From: Acidobacteriota bacterium
GTDB lineage: Bacteria > Acidobacteriota > Vicinamibacteria > Vicinamibacterales > UBA2999
Direction of reading: 5' to 3'
NCBI GenBank assembly: GCA_963169195.1
Contig: CAUJDN010000052.1
Span: 21,370-85,369, forward strand
DNA: 64,000 nt
Positions 26,853-36,081 of this stretch are shown one piece after another (position 1 is the first letter of the stretch; each line of letters starts with the position of its first letter). Position numbers and translations under genes: made by a program. The notes beneath the pieces are model-generated. The model saw only the letters and a list, made by a program, of their open reading frames with translations, was not told where the DNA came from and did no database searches.

Positions 26853-29777
26853 ATGGCGACACCGCGTCTTCTTCTCGTCGGATCCCTCGTGGCGTGCCTG
26901 GTCGCCGGAAGCGCCGAGGCACGCCAGGGCGTCTCGGGCCTTCGCGGGCGAGTGGTGGACCAGCAGAAGGGCGTGCTGCCCGGCGTGACGTTGACGGTCA
27001 CGCACCGGGAAAGCGGCGTCACCCGCGAGACCGTGACTGGCAGCGACGGCTCGTTCTCGGTTCCGGCCCTCGTCCCAGGGCCATATCGAGTGACAGCCGA
27101 GCTCGCCGGCTTCAACCGCTACCAGTTCGAGGAACTGCAGCTTCGGGTGGGGTCCACGGCCCAGCTCGAGGTGGTCCTCCAGGTCGGCGGGCTGACCGAG
27201 AGCGTCACCGTCACGTCTGAAGCGCCACAGGTGGACCTGACGTCGACCGAGGTGGGTGGCTCGGTCGCCACGGCTGAGCTGACGAACCTGCCGTCGGGCA
27301 ACCGCAACTTCACAGGCTTCGTCGCGTTGCTGCCGGGAGTGGTCTACAACCCGACCTCGGACTCCTCGTCCGACAACGTCAACATCAACGGCCAGCACGG
27401 CAGCGGCGTGGTGTACCTGATGGACGGTGCCAGCAACAACGACGACCTCCGCGGCGGCAGTGCCGGCGCCCAGGCCCGGACGCCGCTCGAGGCGATCCAG
27501 GAATTCCAGGTCGTCACGAACCAGTTCGACGCGGCTTATGGCGGCGCCACGGCCGGCGTCATCAACGCCGTGAGCAAGCAGGGTACGAACAGGGTCCGCG
27601 GCAGCGCCTTCGGGTACTTCACCAACCAGGGCCTCACCGCCAAGGACTTCTTCGTCGAGCAGCAGGGGCTCGACAAGCCGGAGGCCTCGCGCAAGCAGTG
27701 GGGTGGCACCGTCGGCGGCCCGATCGTCCGCGACCGGATGCATTTCTTCTTCAGCTTCGAGCGTTCCGATCTGGACGAGGGTCGCAGCCGCGTCTACCCG
27801 ACGCGTCCCGACAAGAGCTTCACCGCGACGCAGGAGACCAACTCGTTCAACTACCTGGGGCGCATCGACCATCAACTGGGCAGTGGCGCGAACTACTCGG
27901 TGCGGGCACTGTGGGACCACCAGCCCAACTACAACCAGGTGCTCGGCGACGGCACCAAGGACACGCTTTACATCGAGAAGGACGACGATGTGACTCTGGT
28001 GGGCACGTTCAACTGGATCACGAGCCCGACGCAGCTGCTGACGCTGCGCGGCTCCTATGTGCAGGAGCGGCCGGACCGCGGCATGCCGCAGTACTTCGAG
28101 GCGCCCTGGTCCGAGGCGCCTCCGATGCTCGACTTCCTCAGCTACTATGACCAGGCCGGGAACGACTACGCGGACGTCCGCGAGATGAAGGTGTACGGGT
28201 TCGAGTCGCAGTTCACGTGGTTCCTGCCGGGCCGCGTCGGCAGCCACGACGTGAAGATGGGCACGCAGTACCAGCTCGGTGAGCACCTCCGCAACGACCA
28301 GCGCTTCACCAACGGCAGCTTCGCGTTCGCGACCGATCTCGACTTCAACCCGGCCGACCCGCGCACCTACCCGGAACGACTCACGATCCGCGTACCGGGG
28401 CGCGCGCGGCTGCTCACGAGGACGCACTCCATCGGTGCCTTCGTGCACGACAAGTGGCAGGCGACCCCGAACCTCACACTGAACATCGGCGTGCGCTACG
28501 ACCTGCACGTCTCGCCGTTTCGAAACAACTGGAATCCGTTCTTCGCCGATCCCGGCGCCTATCCGATCGACACGAACAACTTCCAGCCGCGGGTCGGGTT
28601 CGCCTACAACATGGGCGGCCGCTCGGTCATTCGCGGCGGGTACGGCCTCTTCTACGAGAAGCAGTGGATCGATCGCTTCGAGACCTTCCAGCTGAACCGC
28701 GTGTTCTCCGACTCGTTCATCGCGCAGTTCCCGACCAACGCAGCCGATCCGGGGCCGAGCAACGGCCGGCTGCCGACGAACCCCTTCCTGGTGAACGGCC
28801 CGGTCGTCAACCGCACGCTGCTGGACCAGATGTTCCCGCCGGGCAGCTTCTCGCGAAATACGGGTGACGTGTACATCGACAATCCCGACCGCATCCTGCC
28901 TGCACAGCACCAGGCCACGGTCGGCTACGAGCGGCAGATTCGCGACAACCTGTCGTTCGCCATCGACTACGTCCACTCCTGGAACCGCAATCAGCCCATC
29001 CGCTACAACTTCAACGCGCCGGTGCGCGCCAACACGAGCCGCACGGGGCCCATCAGGCGCGTCGACTTCCTCGGGCTCGCCTCGCAGCTCGGGCTGTCGC
29101 CCTTCAACGACGATGTCTACACGTATCAGTACGTGGCGTCCTCGCAGTACGACGGCGTGGCCATGCAGCTCGAGAAGCGCTTCTCGGGATACTGGAGCGG
29201 GCGCGTGAGCTACAGCATCGGCTACGCGCGTGGCAACACCAGCGGGCTGCCCACCGCGGTCAACGACTTCCAGGTGCTGGACGCTGCCAACCTCGATCGG
29301 AACGAAGGCCCGACCAACTACGATCGGCGGCATACGCTGTCGCTCAGCGGCCGACTGGACCTGCCCGCGCTGAAGGGCGTGACGCTGGCCGCCACCGCCC
29401 GGATGATGAGCGGGTCGCCCTTCACCGTCTTCGACAGCTCCACCGATGCCGACCAGAACGGGGTGCTCGTCGATCCGCTGCCGGCCGGCTCCTACAGCGG
29501 CGCCGGCGAGAACGGGATCACCGTGGAAAGCGACGGCGGCCGGAACGGCGCCTATGGCCCGCGCTTCCTGCAGGTCGACGTCCGCGCCGGCTATCGCGTG
29601 CGACTGCCAGCCGACCGCACCGTCGACCTGTTCGCCGAGGTGTTCAACCTGACCAATCGCGCCAATTTCAACAACCCCACCGGCGACCGCCGGTCCGGCA
29701 ACTTCCTGGTGCCGACCTCCCTGCGCGGCGGCGGATTCCCCCGCCAGCTGCAGCTGGGCGTGCGGCTCGGGTTCTGA
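26853..29777 (+). CDS. TonB-dependent receptor, Oar-like with carboxypeptidase-regulatory domain
   Basis: 974 residues. The signal peptide ends near AEARQG. A CarboxypepD_reg/SusC-like Ig domain follows (about 28-110, LRGRVVDQQKGVLPGVTLTV). The plug contains YLMDGASNNDDLRGG and PLEAIQEFQVVTNQFDAAYG, then a 22-strand barrel ends QLQLGVRLGF. It sits in the outer membrane and imports a substrate using TonB energy. The start was placed by GAGAGGAG and the signal peptide, 57 bases inside the longer open frame. Directly downstream are the three-heme protein and the YVTN propeller. Confidence 0.93.
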   Translation: MATPRLLLVGSLVACLVAGSAEARQGVSGLRGRVVDQQKGVLPGVTLTVTHRESGVTRETVTGSDGSFSVPALVPGPYRVTAELAGFNRYQFEELQLRVGSTAQLEVVLQVGGLTESVTVTSEAPQVDLTSTEVGGSVATAELTNLPSGNRNFTGFVALLPGVVYNPTSDSSSDNVNINGQHGSGVVYLMDGASNNDDLRGGSAGAQARTPLEAIQEFQVVTNQFDAAYGGATAGVINAVSKQGTNRVRGSAFGYFTNQGLTAKDFFVEQQGLDKPEASRKQWGGTVGGPIVRDRMHFFFSFERSDLDEGRSRVYPTRPDKSFTATQETNSFNYLGRIDHQLGSGANYSVRALWDHQPNYNQVLGDGTKDTLYIEKDDDVTLVGTFNWITSPTQLLTLRGSYVQERPDRGMPQYFEAPWSEAPPMLDFLSYYDQAGNDYADVREMKVYGFESQFTWFLPGRVGSHDVKMGTQYQLGEHLRNDQRFTNGSFAFATDLDFNPADPRTYPERLTIRVPGRARLLTRTHSIGAFVHDKWQATPNLTLNIGVRYDLHVSPFRNNWNPFFADPGAYPIDTNNFQPRVGFAYNMGGRSVIRGGYGLFYEKQWIDRFETFQLNRVFSDSFIAQFPTNAADPGPSNGRLPTNPFLVNGPVVNRTLLDQMFPPGSFSRNTGDVYIDNPDRILPAQHQATVGYERQIRDNLSFAIDYVHSWNRNQPIRYNFNAPVRANTSRTGPIRRVDFLGLASQLGLSPFNDDVYTYQYVASSQYDGVAMQLEKRFSGYWSGRVSYSIGYARGNTSGLPTAVNDFQVLDAANLDRNEGPTNYDRRHTLSLSGRLDLPALKGVTLAATARMMSGSPFTVFDSSTDADQNGVLVDPLPAGSYSGAGENGITVESDGGRNGAYGPRFLQVDVRAGYRVRLPADRTVDLFAEVFNLTNRANFNNPTGDRRSGNFLVPTSLRGGGFPRQLQLGVRLGF

Positions 29778-29797
29778 TAGCGTCAGCAGGCCGTACC

Positions 29798-31003
29798 ATG
29801 CAGACCTTCCGCGCCCCCGTCAGCCTCCTGGCTGCCACCACGCTCGTCACCGGGGCCCTCGTCGCCGGGCAGGCGCCCCCGCCGCCCGATGGCCTCGACT
29901 ACCAGATGTTCAGGACGACCATCCAGCCCATGTTCGTCGCCAAGCGCGAGGGGCTGGTCCGTTGCGTGCAGTGCCACGGCCGCGGCGCCGGGACGGGCGG
30001 CCTTCTGATCCTGCCGCCCGCCGCGGGCACCACGACCTGGAGCGACGAGCAGTCGCGGAAGAACTTCGACGCCGTGCGGCGGCTCGTCGTGCCGGGTAAC
30101 CCCGAGGCCAGTCGGCTGCTCATGCACCCCCTGGCGCGGAGCGCCGGCGGCGACCCGTTCCACGGCGGCGGCAAGCACTGGGATTCGAAGCAGCACCCCG
30201 AGTGGCAGGCTCTCGCCCGATGGGTCAACACCGGGACAGCCGCCACCACGACCGCGGCTGCTTCGCTCGACTTCGATGCCTACCGCACGACGGTGGAGCC
30301 CGTGTTCCTGAAGGAGCGCGACGGTCCGGCCGGCCGCGTTTCGTGCGCCGGGTGTCATTCCGGCATCGCCACGCGGTTGCGCCTGGCAGCGCCGCCGGAA
30401 CGCGGCAGCTGGTCCATGGAGCAGTCGACGCAGAACTTCGCCGCCGCGTCGCAGCTCGTGGTTGCCGGCAAGCCGCTCGAGAGCCGCCTGCTCGTGCATC
30501 CCCTGGACGCCGCGGCCGGCGGCGATCCGAGCCATTCAGGCGGCAAGTTCTGGAAATCGCAGGACGACCCCGAGTGGCGAGCCCTGGCCGCGTGGGTGAG
30601 CGCCGCCACACCCGCCACAGGGGCCGCGGCTCCGGCGGCCCGGGCGCTGGACTACGAGTTCTTCAAGGCGCGCATCCAGCCGATGTTCACGGCCAAGCGC
30701 ACGGGCCTCGTCCGCTGCACGCAGTGTCACACGCGCGGCACCGGCAGCGGCTTCGCCCTCCAGCCCCTGGCTCAGGGCGCGACGAGCTGGACCGAGGAGC
30801 AGTCGCGGAAGAACTTCGAGTCGGCAACGCGGCTGGTGGCGCCGGGCGACCCGACGGCGAGCCGGCTGCTGATGCACCCGCTCGCCAGGACTGCGGGCGG
30901 CGATCCGTTCCACGGAGGCGGCAAGCACTGGATCGCGCAGTCCGACGCCGAGTGGCAGACGCTGGCGGCGTGGGTGCGCGGCGCCACGCTGACGGCCCGA
31001 TGA
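29798..31003 (+). CDS. Exported three-heme protein made of three tandem c-type cytochrome domains
   Basis: 401 residues with a Sec signal (about 1-24). Three homologous units follow (about 32-146, 157-270, 283-398). Each opens with LDY/FxxFRTTIxPMF, carries one heme-c motif (CVQCH at 56, CAGCH at 183, CTQCH at 307), then SxEQSRKNF, SRLLMHPL, GGDPFHGGGKxW and PEWQALAAWV. Units 1 and 3 are close to each other and unit 2 is more diverged. It is 20 bases downstream of the TonB-dependent receptor and ends four bases over a possible start of the next gene. Inferred role: periplasmic electron carrier for an uncharacterised redox step. Confidence 0.88.
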   Translation: MQTFRAPVSLLAATTLVTGALVAGQAPPPPDGLDYQMFRTTIQPMFVAKREGLVRCVQCHGRGAGTGGLLILPPAAGTTTWSDEQSRKNFDAVRRLVVPGNPEASRLLMHPLARSAGGDPFHGGGKHWDSKQHPEWQALARWVNTGTAATTTAAASLDFDAYRTTVEPVFLKERDGPAGRVSCAGCHSGIATRLRLAAPPERGSWSMEQSTQNFAAASQLVVAGKPLESRLLVHPLDAAAGGDPSHSGGKFWKSQDDPEWRALAAWVSAATPATGAAAPAARALDYEFFKARIQPMFTAKRTGLVRCTQCHTRGTGSGFALQPLAQGATSWTEEQSRKNFESATRLVAPGDPTASRLLMHPLARTAGGDPFHGGGKHWIAQSDAEWQTLAAWVRGATLTAR

Positions 31004-31029
31004 CGACACTTTCGATCCGGAGGCAGCCC

Positions 31030-32061
31030 ATGACTCGTCGGTACCTCGTCTTCCTGGTCCCCGCCCTGGTGCTGCTCGTCGGCACGCCCGCCCTCCTGGG
31101 CCGCGCCAACGTCGTGCGCATCATCCAGACCAACGCGGCGGGCGACAACGCGCACGTGATCGACCCTGCCACCAACAAGGTGGTGGGCGTCATCGAGGGC
31201 GTCGAGATCGTGCACGGCGTCACGTCGGCGCCCGACGGCACTCGCATCTACCTGAGCAACGAATCGCTCCACACGCTCGACGTCGTGGACGCGAAAACGC
31301 TGAAGGTGACCAGCCGCATCCACCTGAGCGGCCGGCCCAACAACGTGGCCGTCACGAAAGACGGGCGCAAGGTCTACGTGGGCATTGCCCAGGCGCCCGG
31401 TGCGCTGGACGTCATCGACACGGTGGCGCTGGCCAACGTGAAGACGGTGCCCGTGGAAGGCTCCATTCACAACGTGTACGTCACCCCGGACGGCCGCTTC
31501 GCCGTGGCCGGCTCCATCCCCGCCAGCACCATCAGCATCGTCGACACCAGCACGGACACGCTGGTGCGGAAGATCAAGATGAGCGCCGGCATCCGGCCCA
31601 TGACCTTCGACTGGAACCCGGACGGCTCGACGAAGCACATCTACGTGCAGCTCTCCAACTTCCACGGCCTGGCGGTGGTGGACTTCGCGTCGGGGAAGGA
31701 GATACGGCGCATCGAACATCCGCCCATCCCCGGCGAGCACGCGCACACCGACGGCCTGCAGGGCGCGCCGGCGCACGGCCTGGGCGTGTCGCCCGACGGC
31801 AGGACGCTGTGGTCCACGAGCAAGGTCTACAGCCACGCGTACGTGTTCTCGCTCCCCGACCTGAAGCCCCTCGGCACCGTGTTCGCCGGCCAGCACCCCG
31901 AGTGGGTGACCTTCACGCCCGACAGCCGCTTCGTCTACATCGGCGCCGCGGGCGACAACATGACGTTCGCCATCGACGTGCGGACGTTGAAGGAAGTCGC
32001 ACGCATCCCGGTCGGCCAGGTGCCGAAGCGCGTGGCCACCGCCGTTCTGCAGATGGACTGA
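31030..32061 (+). CDS. YVTN / YncE-family beta-propeller protein
   Basis: 343 residues, with a Sec-type N terminus (RRYLVFLVPALVLLVG) and a seven-bladed propeller of YVTN-like repeats (PDGTRIYLSNES, KDGRKVYVGIAQ, PDGRFAVAGS, PDSRFVYIGAAG). GGAGG lies seven bases before the chosen ATG; an ATG at 31000 overlapping the previous stop codon is an alternative that adds ten residues. Such proteins act as periplasmic or surface scaffolds. Pairing with the multi-heme protein suggests a complex. A strong hairpin follows the stop codon. Confidence 0.88.
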   Translation: MTRRYLVFLVPALVLLVGTPALLGRANVVRIIQTNAAGDNAHVIDPATNKVVGVIEGVEIVHGVTSAPDGTRIYLSNESLHTLDVVDAKTLKVTSRIHLSGRPNNVAVTKDGRKVYVGIAQAPGALDVIDTVALANVKTVPVEGSIHNVYVTPDGRFAVAGSIPASTISIVDTSTDTLVRKIKMSAGIRPMTFDWNPDGSTKHIYVQLSNFHGLAVVDFASGKEIRRIEHPPIPGEHAHTDGLQGAPAHGLGVSPDGRTLWSTSKVYSHAYVFSLPDLKPLGTVFAGQHPEWVTFTPDSRFVYIGAAGDNMTFAIDVRTLKEVARIPVGQVPKRVATAVLQMD

Positions 32062-32064
32062 ACG

Positions 32065-32086
32065 GGCGCGGGTGTGCACCCGCGCC
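32065..32086. terminator. Bidirectional terminator-like hairpin
   Basis: A 9-10 bp GC-rich perfect stem (ggcgcgggtg/cacccgcgcc) begins three bases after the propeller stop codon, between convergent genes. It has no T tract on either side. Confidence 0.55.
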
Positions 32087-32098
32087 GAGTCGCCCGGT

Positions 32099-32542
32099 TC
32101 AGCGGTCGGGGATGGTGGTGGCTGGCACAGCCTCGTCGAGCGTGGCGGTCCACTCCTGGTCGGACTCGATGACGAGGTACGAGACGCGCGGCTCGTCGGC
32201 CGCGTACGCCGTGCCGGCCCCCGCGCCGACGTGGTCCACGAGCGTCTGGAGCGGGCGCCCGCTGACGGAGCTGTGCAGCGAGACCTGAAGCCGGCCGCCG
32301 CTGGCCGGTGCCTCGCCTCGCGCCTCCCACCGCAACCTGAGGGCGCCGGTGGTGACGTCGAACGACTCGGTCTGGCGGTTGCCGCGACCCGACCACGTGC
32401 CGAGCGGGTGCCACCTGCTCGTGACCGCGGGCGCCGCCCGCGCGACCGGAGTGGCCGGCGCCTGGCACCCCGCCCATGCGGGAACGAGGGCCGCGATCAC
32501 GAGCGCCCGCGTCCACGCTCCACCGTGCTGCGGTACCCTCAA
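32099..32542 (-). CDS. Small lipoprotein of unknown function
   Basis: 147 residues. The signal ends in a lipobox-like PAWAGC (about 21-26), giving a predicted lipidated protein of about 120 residues. The mature part has WHPLGTWSGRGNRQTESF and alternating beta-strand pattern through GRLQVSLHSSVSGRPLQTLVDH to SYLVIESDQEWTATLDEAV. No known enzymatic motif is visible. It lies downstream of the molybdenum oxidoreductase genes on the same strand, separated by an octamer repeat that overlaps its first codon. Confidence 0.6.
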   Translation of the reverse strand: MRVPQHGGAWTRALVIAALVPAWAGCQAPATPVARAAPAVTSRWHPLGTWSGRGNRQTESFDVTTGALRLRWEARGEAPASGGRLQVSLHSSVSGRPLQTLVDHVGAGAGTAYAADEPRVSYLVIESDQEWTATLDEAVPATTIPDR

Positions 32543-32573
32543 GACCCCAAGACCCTCAAGACCTCAAGACCCT
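32540..32573. repeat. Octamer-type tandem array, unit caagaccc/t, four copies
   Basis: Four consecutive 8-9 base units (caagaccc, caagaccct, caagacct, caagaccct) run into the stop codon of the FAD subunit gene on the minus strand. Composition and position mirror the cagaacct array at 1.27-1.37 kb. Confidence 0.8.
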
Positions 32574-33585
32574 ACGTGGTCGCCCCCATCGGCCCACCGC
32601 GCACCGCGCGGCGCACCAGGTTGCGCATCAGTGGCACCTTGTAGGCGTTGTGCCGCAGCGGCACGGCGCCCTGGATGGCCAGCTCGGCCGCCATGGCGGC
32701 CGTCTCGTCGCCCAGCGGCCGTCCGGCGATGGCCTGCTCGACGGCCTGCAGCCGCAGCGGCCGTGCGGCCACGGCGCCGACCGCGATGCGTGCGTCGGCG
32801 ATGCGCCCGCCGTCCGCCTTGATGGCGGAGGCCACGTTCACGAGCGGGAAGTCCCACACTTGACGATCGCGCACCTTCTCGAAGTAGAAGCGCGCGCCCG
32901 CCCACGTCGCCGGGATGCGGATCGCGGTGAGCAGCTCTCCCGGCTCGAGGACCGTCATGCGCGTGATGTCGATATCCGGCCCCCTGAAGTAGTCGGCGGC
33001 CTGGACGATCCGCTCGGCGCCCTTGCGGCGGATGACCATCTGTGCGTCGAGCGCGATGAGCGCGGGTGCCGTGTCGGAGGGGCTGACCGCCACGCACCGG
33101 TCGGCGCCGAGGATGGCGTGCTCCCGGTTGACGGCCGTCGGCGTGTCGGCGTAGCAGATGTTGCCGCCGGCGCGATAGCAGTGCCACCCGCGGCGGTAGT
33201 ACCAGCACCGCGCGTCCTGCGACACGTTGCCGCCCAAGGTGCCCTGGTTGCGGATCTGTGGCGAGGCGACCAGTTCGGCGGCCTCCGCCAGGACGCTGAA
33301 GCGCTCGCGGATACCCGCATGCTCGGCCACGGCGGTCAGCGTCGTCATGGCGCCGATCTCGAAGCCGCCGCCGCTCTCGCGGATGCCCTGCAGCTCCGCG
33401 ATCTGGCCGAGCTCGACGACGACGCTCGTGCGTTTCGTGCGGTCCTTCAACCAGTCGAACGAGTCCATGCCCCCGGCCAGGGCCCAGGCGTCCTGGCCGC
33501 GCGCGTCCAGCAGGTCCAGTGCCTCGTCCACGCTGGCGGGCTGGTACAGCTGGAACGGCGGAATCACGTCGTGAACGATCGCCAT
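32572..33585 (-). CDS. Molybdenum aldehyde oxidoreductase, FAD-binding subunit (PaoB/YagS-like)
   Basis: 337 residues. The FAD_binding_5 motifs are seen: ALAGGMDSFDWLKDR near 35 and NQGTLGGNVSQDARCWYY near 115, followed by CO dehydrogenase flavoprotein C-terminal sequence (VWDFPLVNVASAIK). Extra cysteines in CWYYR, HCYRAGGNIC suggest the [4Fe-4S] insertion known from PaoB and 4-hydroxybenzoyl-CoA reductase. It transfers electrons from the iron-sulfur subunit to the final acceptor. It is the last of three genes transcribed FeS, Mo, FAD. Confidence 0.9.
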   Translation of the reverse strand: MAIVHDVIPPFQLYQPASVDEALDLLDARGQDAWALAGGMDSFDWLKDRTKRTSVVVELGQIAELQGIRESGGGFEIGAMTTLTAVAEHAGIRERFSVLAEAAELVASPQIRNQGTLGGNVSQDARCWYYRRGWHCYRAGGNICYADTPTAVNREHAILGADRCVAVSPSDTAPALIALDAQMVIRRKGAERIVQAADYFRGPDIDITRMTVLEPGELLTAIRIPATWAGARFYFEKVRDRQVWDFPLVNVASAIKADGGRIADARIAVGAVAARPLRLQAVEQAIAGRPLGDETAAMAAELAIQGAVPLRHNAYKVPLMRNLVRRAVRGGPMGATT

Positions 33586-33603
33586 GGTGGTGCTCCTCGG
33601 TCC

Positions 33604-36081
33604 CTAGATGTGTGCCGCCAGCGGGTCCTGCATCGGCCGGCCGTGCTCGAGCGCCATCAGGATGCTGTCCAGCGTCACCGGCGCGCGTCGATAGATGTCG
33701 TCCCCGAGCGCGTCGGAGAGCGCGTTGAGGATGGCGCACGCGCCTGCGGCGACCGGCGGCTCGCCGATGCCGCGCGCCCCCACCGGGGTCTCCGGATCCG
33801 GGATGTTCACGGCATCCCACTTCATGTTCCGCGGCACGTCGAGGATCGTCGGCGGGCGGCTCTGATACATCCGCTGCGTGAGCGAGAGGCCGTAGTGCGG
33901 GTCGTACACGGTCTTCAGCGCGAGCGTGTGGCTCATGCCGAGAACCGAGCGACCGAGCACCTGCCCGCCGTACGCGCGCGGGTGAACGATGCTGCCCGAG
34001 TCGCCGACGGCGGTGTAGTCGACGAGGTGGTACTCGCCGGTCTCGACGTCGACTTCGACTTCGGCGAATCCGGCCACGAACGAGAAGCTGGCGCCGTCGC
34101 GCGGGTACGTGTCGCGCGCCACGCCCATGAGGCCCTGCCCGGCGAGTGCCTGCGCGGAGGACACGGTGAACTTGTTGATGTTCTCCGGCAGCTCGTGCCC
34201 GTCGTACTTGCCGCCCATCTCGATGGCCCGCGCGGCGACCTGGGCCAGCGTGAGGCTGCCGCCGGGGCCCGACACGCGCTCGCCGGCGACCCGATAGGCC
34301 CCGGGGTCGCCGCCGAGGGCCCTCGCCGCTATCTCCTTCGCCTTCGCGATGGCATCCGACGCGGCCGCGTGCGCCGCCCGCGTCATGGCGTGCGTCGTCT
34401 GGCTGCCGCCGGAGACGCAGGTCCACGGGAGGTTCTTCGAGGTGTCACCCCAGCTGAGGACCACCTTGTCCCACGGCACGTCCATCATCTCGGCGGCCAC
34501 CCGGTGCACGTCGAAGACCGACTCGGTGCCGAGGTTGCCGACGCCGGACTGTACGTACATCCGTCCGTCCGGCTTGATGACGAACAACCCGTCGAAGCCG
34601 GTGGAGCCGGCGACGAAGGTGCTGACGGCGACGCCGACGCCGCGGACCTTCGATCCCAGGCGCTGGCCGGACCGTGCCTTGCGCTCGTCCCAGCCGAAGA
34701 GCGCCTTGCCGCGATCGAGCGCCTCGCGCACGAACGCGCTGGTGGCGTAGCCGCGCTGGCCCTGCGCGTTGGCGGGCCCCAGCTTCGCCTTGCCCACCGG
34801 CGCGTTGATGCGCCGCATCTCCACCTGGTCGATGCCGAGCTGGCGTGCCGCCTTGGCGATGACGGGCTCGACGATCATGATGGCCTGCAGCCCGCCCGGC
34901 TGGCTCTGCGCGCGCCGGGGCGGCGTGTTGGTCAGCACCGTCGTGGCGCGGGAGCGCATCGCCTCCGGCTGGTACAGCAGCGAGACGAAGCGCGATCCGC
35001 TGGCCGCGTCGCCCTGCGCCTCGTACGCGCTGTTCTCGCCAAGGGTGAACAGGTCGAGGGCGAGCAGCCGGCCGTCCTTCCCGAAACCGGCCTTCACGCG
35101 GCCGTGCACCGCGGGCCGGATGCCCCCGATGTAGTTCTCCTCCTCGCGCGTGATGCGCATGAGGACCGGCGCGTTGGCCTTCTTCGAGAGCAGGGCCGGG
35201 ATCATGCACTGGACCGATCCCGTGGCGCGACTGCCAAAGCCTCCGCCCGTGTACTCCGTGATCAGCACCACGTCCTTGGGATCCAGCCGGAGCCACCGCG
35301 AGATCGAGGCCACCGTCTGCACCGCACTCTGCGTCCCCGAGTGCATGTAGAGCCTGCCGTTCTGCCAGTACGCGAGCGCGGAGCGCGGCTCGAGCACGTG
35401 GTGCTGGTTGTTCGACACGTAGAAGGTCTCGTCGAGCACGAGCGCCGCGTTCCTGAAGCCGGCCTCGAGATCGCCGTACGACCACTCGACCTGGGGCTTG
35501 CCCATCGGGAGCCGGCCCTCGCCCGCCTCGGCGAAGTCGGCGTCGGTCCACTTCAGCTGCTGGATCTCCAACGGGCCGGGCGGCGTGCCGGGTGCGGCGG
35601 CGGGGCGTCCCCACACATTGCCTTCGACGCGCGGGTTGGGGCCATCCGGCCTGAGCGCCGCGAGCGGATCCACGACGAAGGGCAGCGGCTCGAAGTCCAC
35701 GCGGATGGCCTCGATGGCCGCCGCGGCCGTCTCTTCGTCCACGGCCGCCACGGCGAGGATGGGCTCGCCGGCGTACACGGGCTCGTCGGTGAGCGCGCGC
35801 TCGGACTTCGGGTTGGCGCGAATCGTCTCGCCGAGGTCCGTGACCGTGTCGGCGGGCGCGGGCAGCTCGCTCGCACGGAGGATGGCGCGCACGCCGGGCA
35901 TCGCCTCGGCGGCGCTCGTGTCCACGCTGCGGACGCGGCCGTGCGGGATGGGGCTCAGCAGGAGCTTCGCGAACAGCATCCCCTCCGCCCGGAAGTCCTC
36001 CGCGTACTTCGCCCGGCCCGTGACCTTGGCCAGCAGGTCCGGCGTCACGTAGTTCCGGCCAACGAGCGTCGTGTCAGCCAC
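33604..36081 (-). CDS. Molybdenum aldehyde oxidoreductase, molybdopterin-binding subunit (PaoC/YagR-like)
   Basis: 825 residues. An N-terminal a/b hammerhead domain (about 20-150, DLLAKVTGRAKYAEDFR) is followed by the Mo-cofactor binding domain. Signature stretches are GGGFGSRATGS and the C-terminal GARGIGEPPVAAGA, whose Glu is the catalytic base in xanthine-oxidase family enzymes. Substrate-pocket sequence is closer to periplasmic aldehyde oxidases than to xanthine dehydrogenases. It overlaps the iron-sulfur subunit gene by eight bases. It lacks its own signal and would be carried out by the Tat signal of that subunit. Confidence 0.92.
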   Translation of the reverse strand: MADTTLVGRNYVTPDLLAKVTGRAKYAEDFRAEGMLFAKLLLSPIPHGRVRSVDTSAAEAMPGVRAILRASELPAPADTVTDLGETIRANPKSERALTDEPVYAGEPILAVAAVDEETAAAAIEAIRVDFEPLPFVVDPLAALRPDGPNPRVEGNVWGRPAAAPGTPPGPLEIQQLKWTDADFAEAGEGRLPMGKPQVEWSYGDLEAGFRNAALVLDETFYVSNNQHHVLEPRSALAYWQNGRLYMHSGTQSAVQTVASISRWLRLDPKDVVLITEYTGGGFGSRATGSVQCMIPALLSKKANAPVLMRITREEENYIGGIRPAVHGRVKAGFGKDGRLLALDLFTLGENSAYEAQGDAASGSRFVSLLYQPEAMRSRATTVLTNTPPRRAQSQPGGLQAIMIVEPVIAKAARQLGIDQVEMRRINAPVGKAKLGPANAQGQRGYATSAFVREALDRGKALFGWDERKARSGQRLGSKVRGVGVAVSTFVAGSTGFDGLFVIKPDGRMYVQSGVGNLGTESVFDVHRVAAEMMDVPWDKVVLSWGDTSKNLPWTCVSGGSQTTHAMTRAAHAAASDAIAKAKEIAARALGGDPGAYRVAGERVSGPGGSLTLAQVAARAIEMGGKYDGHELPENINKFTVSSAQALAGQGLMGVARDTYPRDGASFSFVAGFAEVEVDVETGEYHLVDYTAVGDSGSIVHPRAYGGQVLGRSVLGMSHTLALKTVYDPHYGLSLTQRMYQSRPPTILDVPRNMKWDAVNIPDPETPVGARGIGEPPVAAGACAILNALSDALGDDIYRRAPVTLDSILMALEHGRPMQDPLAAHI

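Noticed and set aside
28198..28215. T-loop-like sequence gggttcgagtc
   Set aside because: It is inside the TonB receptor coding sequence and lacks stems and acceptor.
23694..29333. One continuous minus-strand frame covering kinase and the antisense of the TonB receptor
   Set aside because: Only the part downstream of the ATG at 26648 encodes the kinase, with signal peptide and ribosome-binding site; the rest is shadow of the receptor gene.
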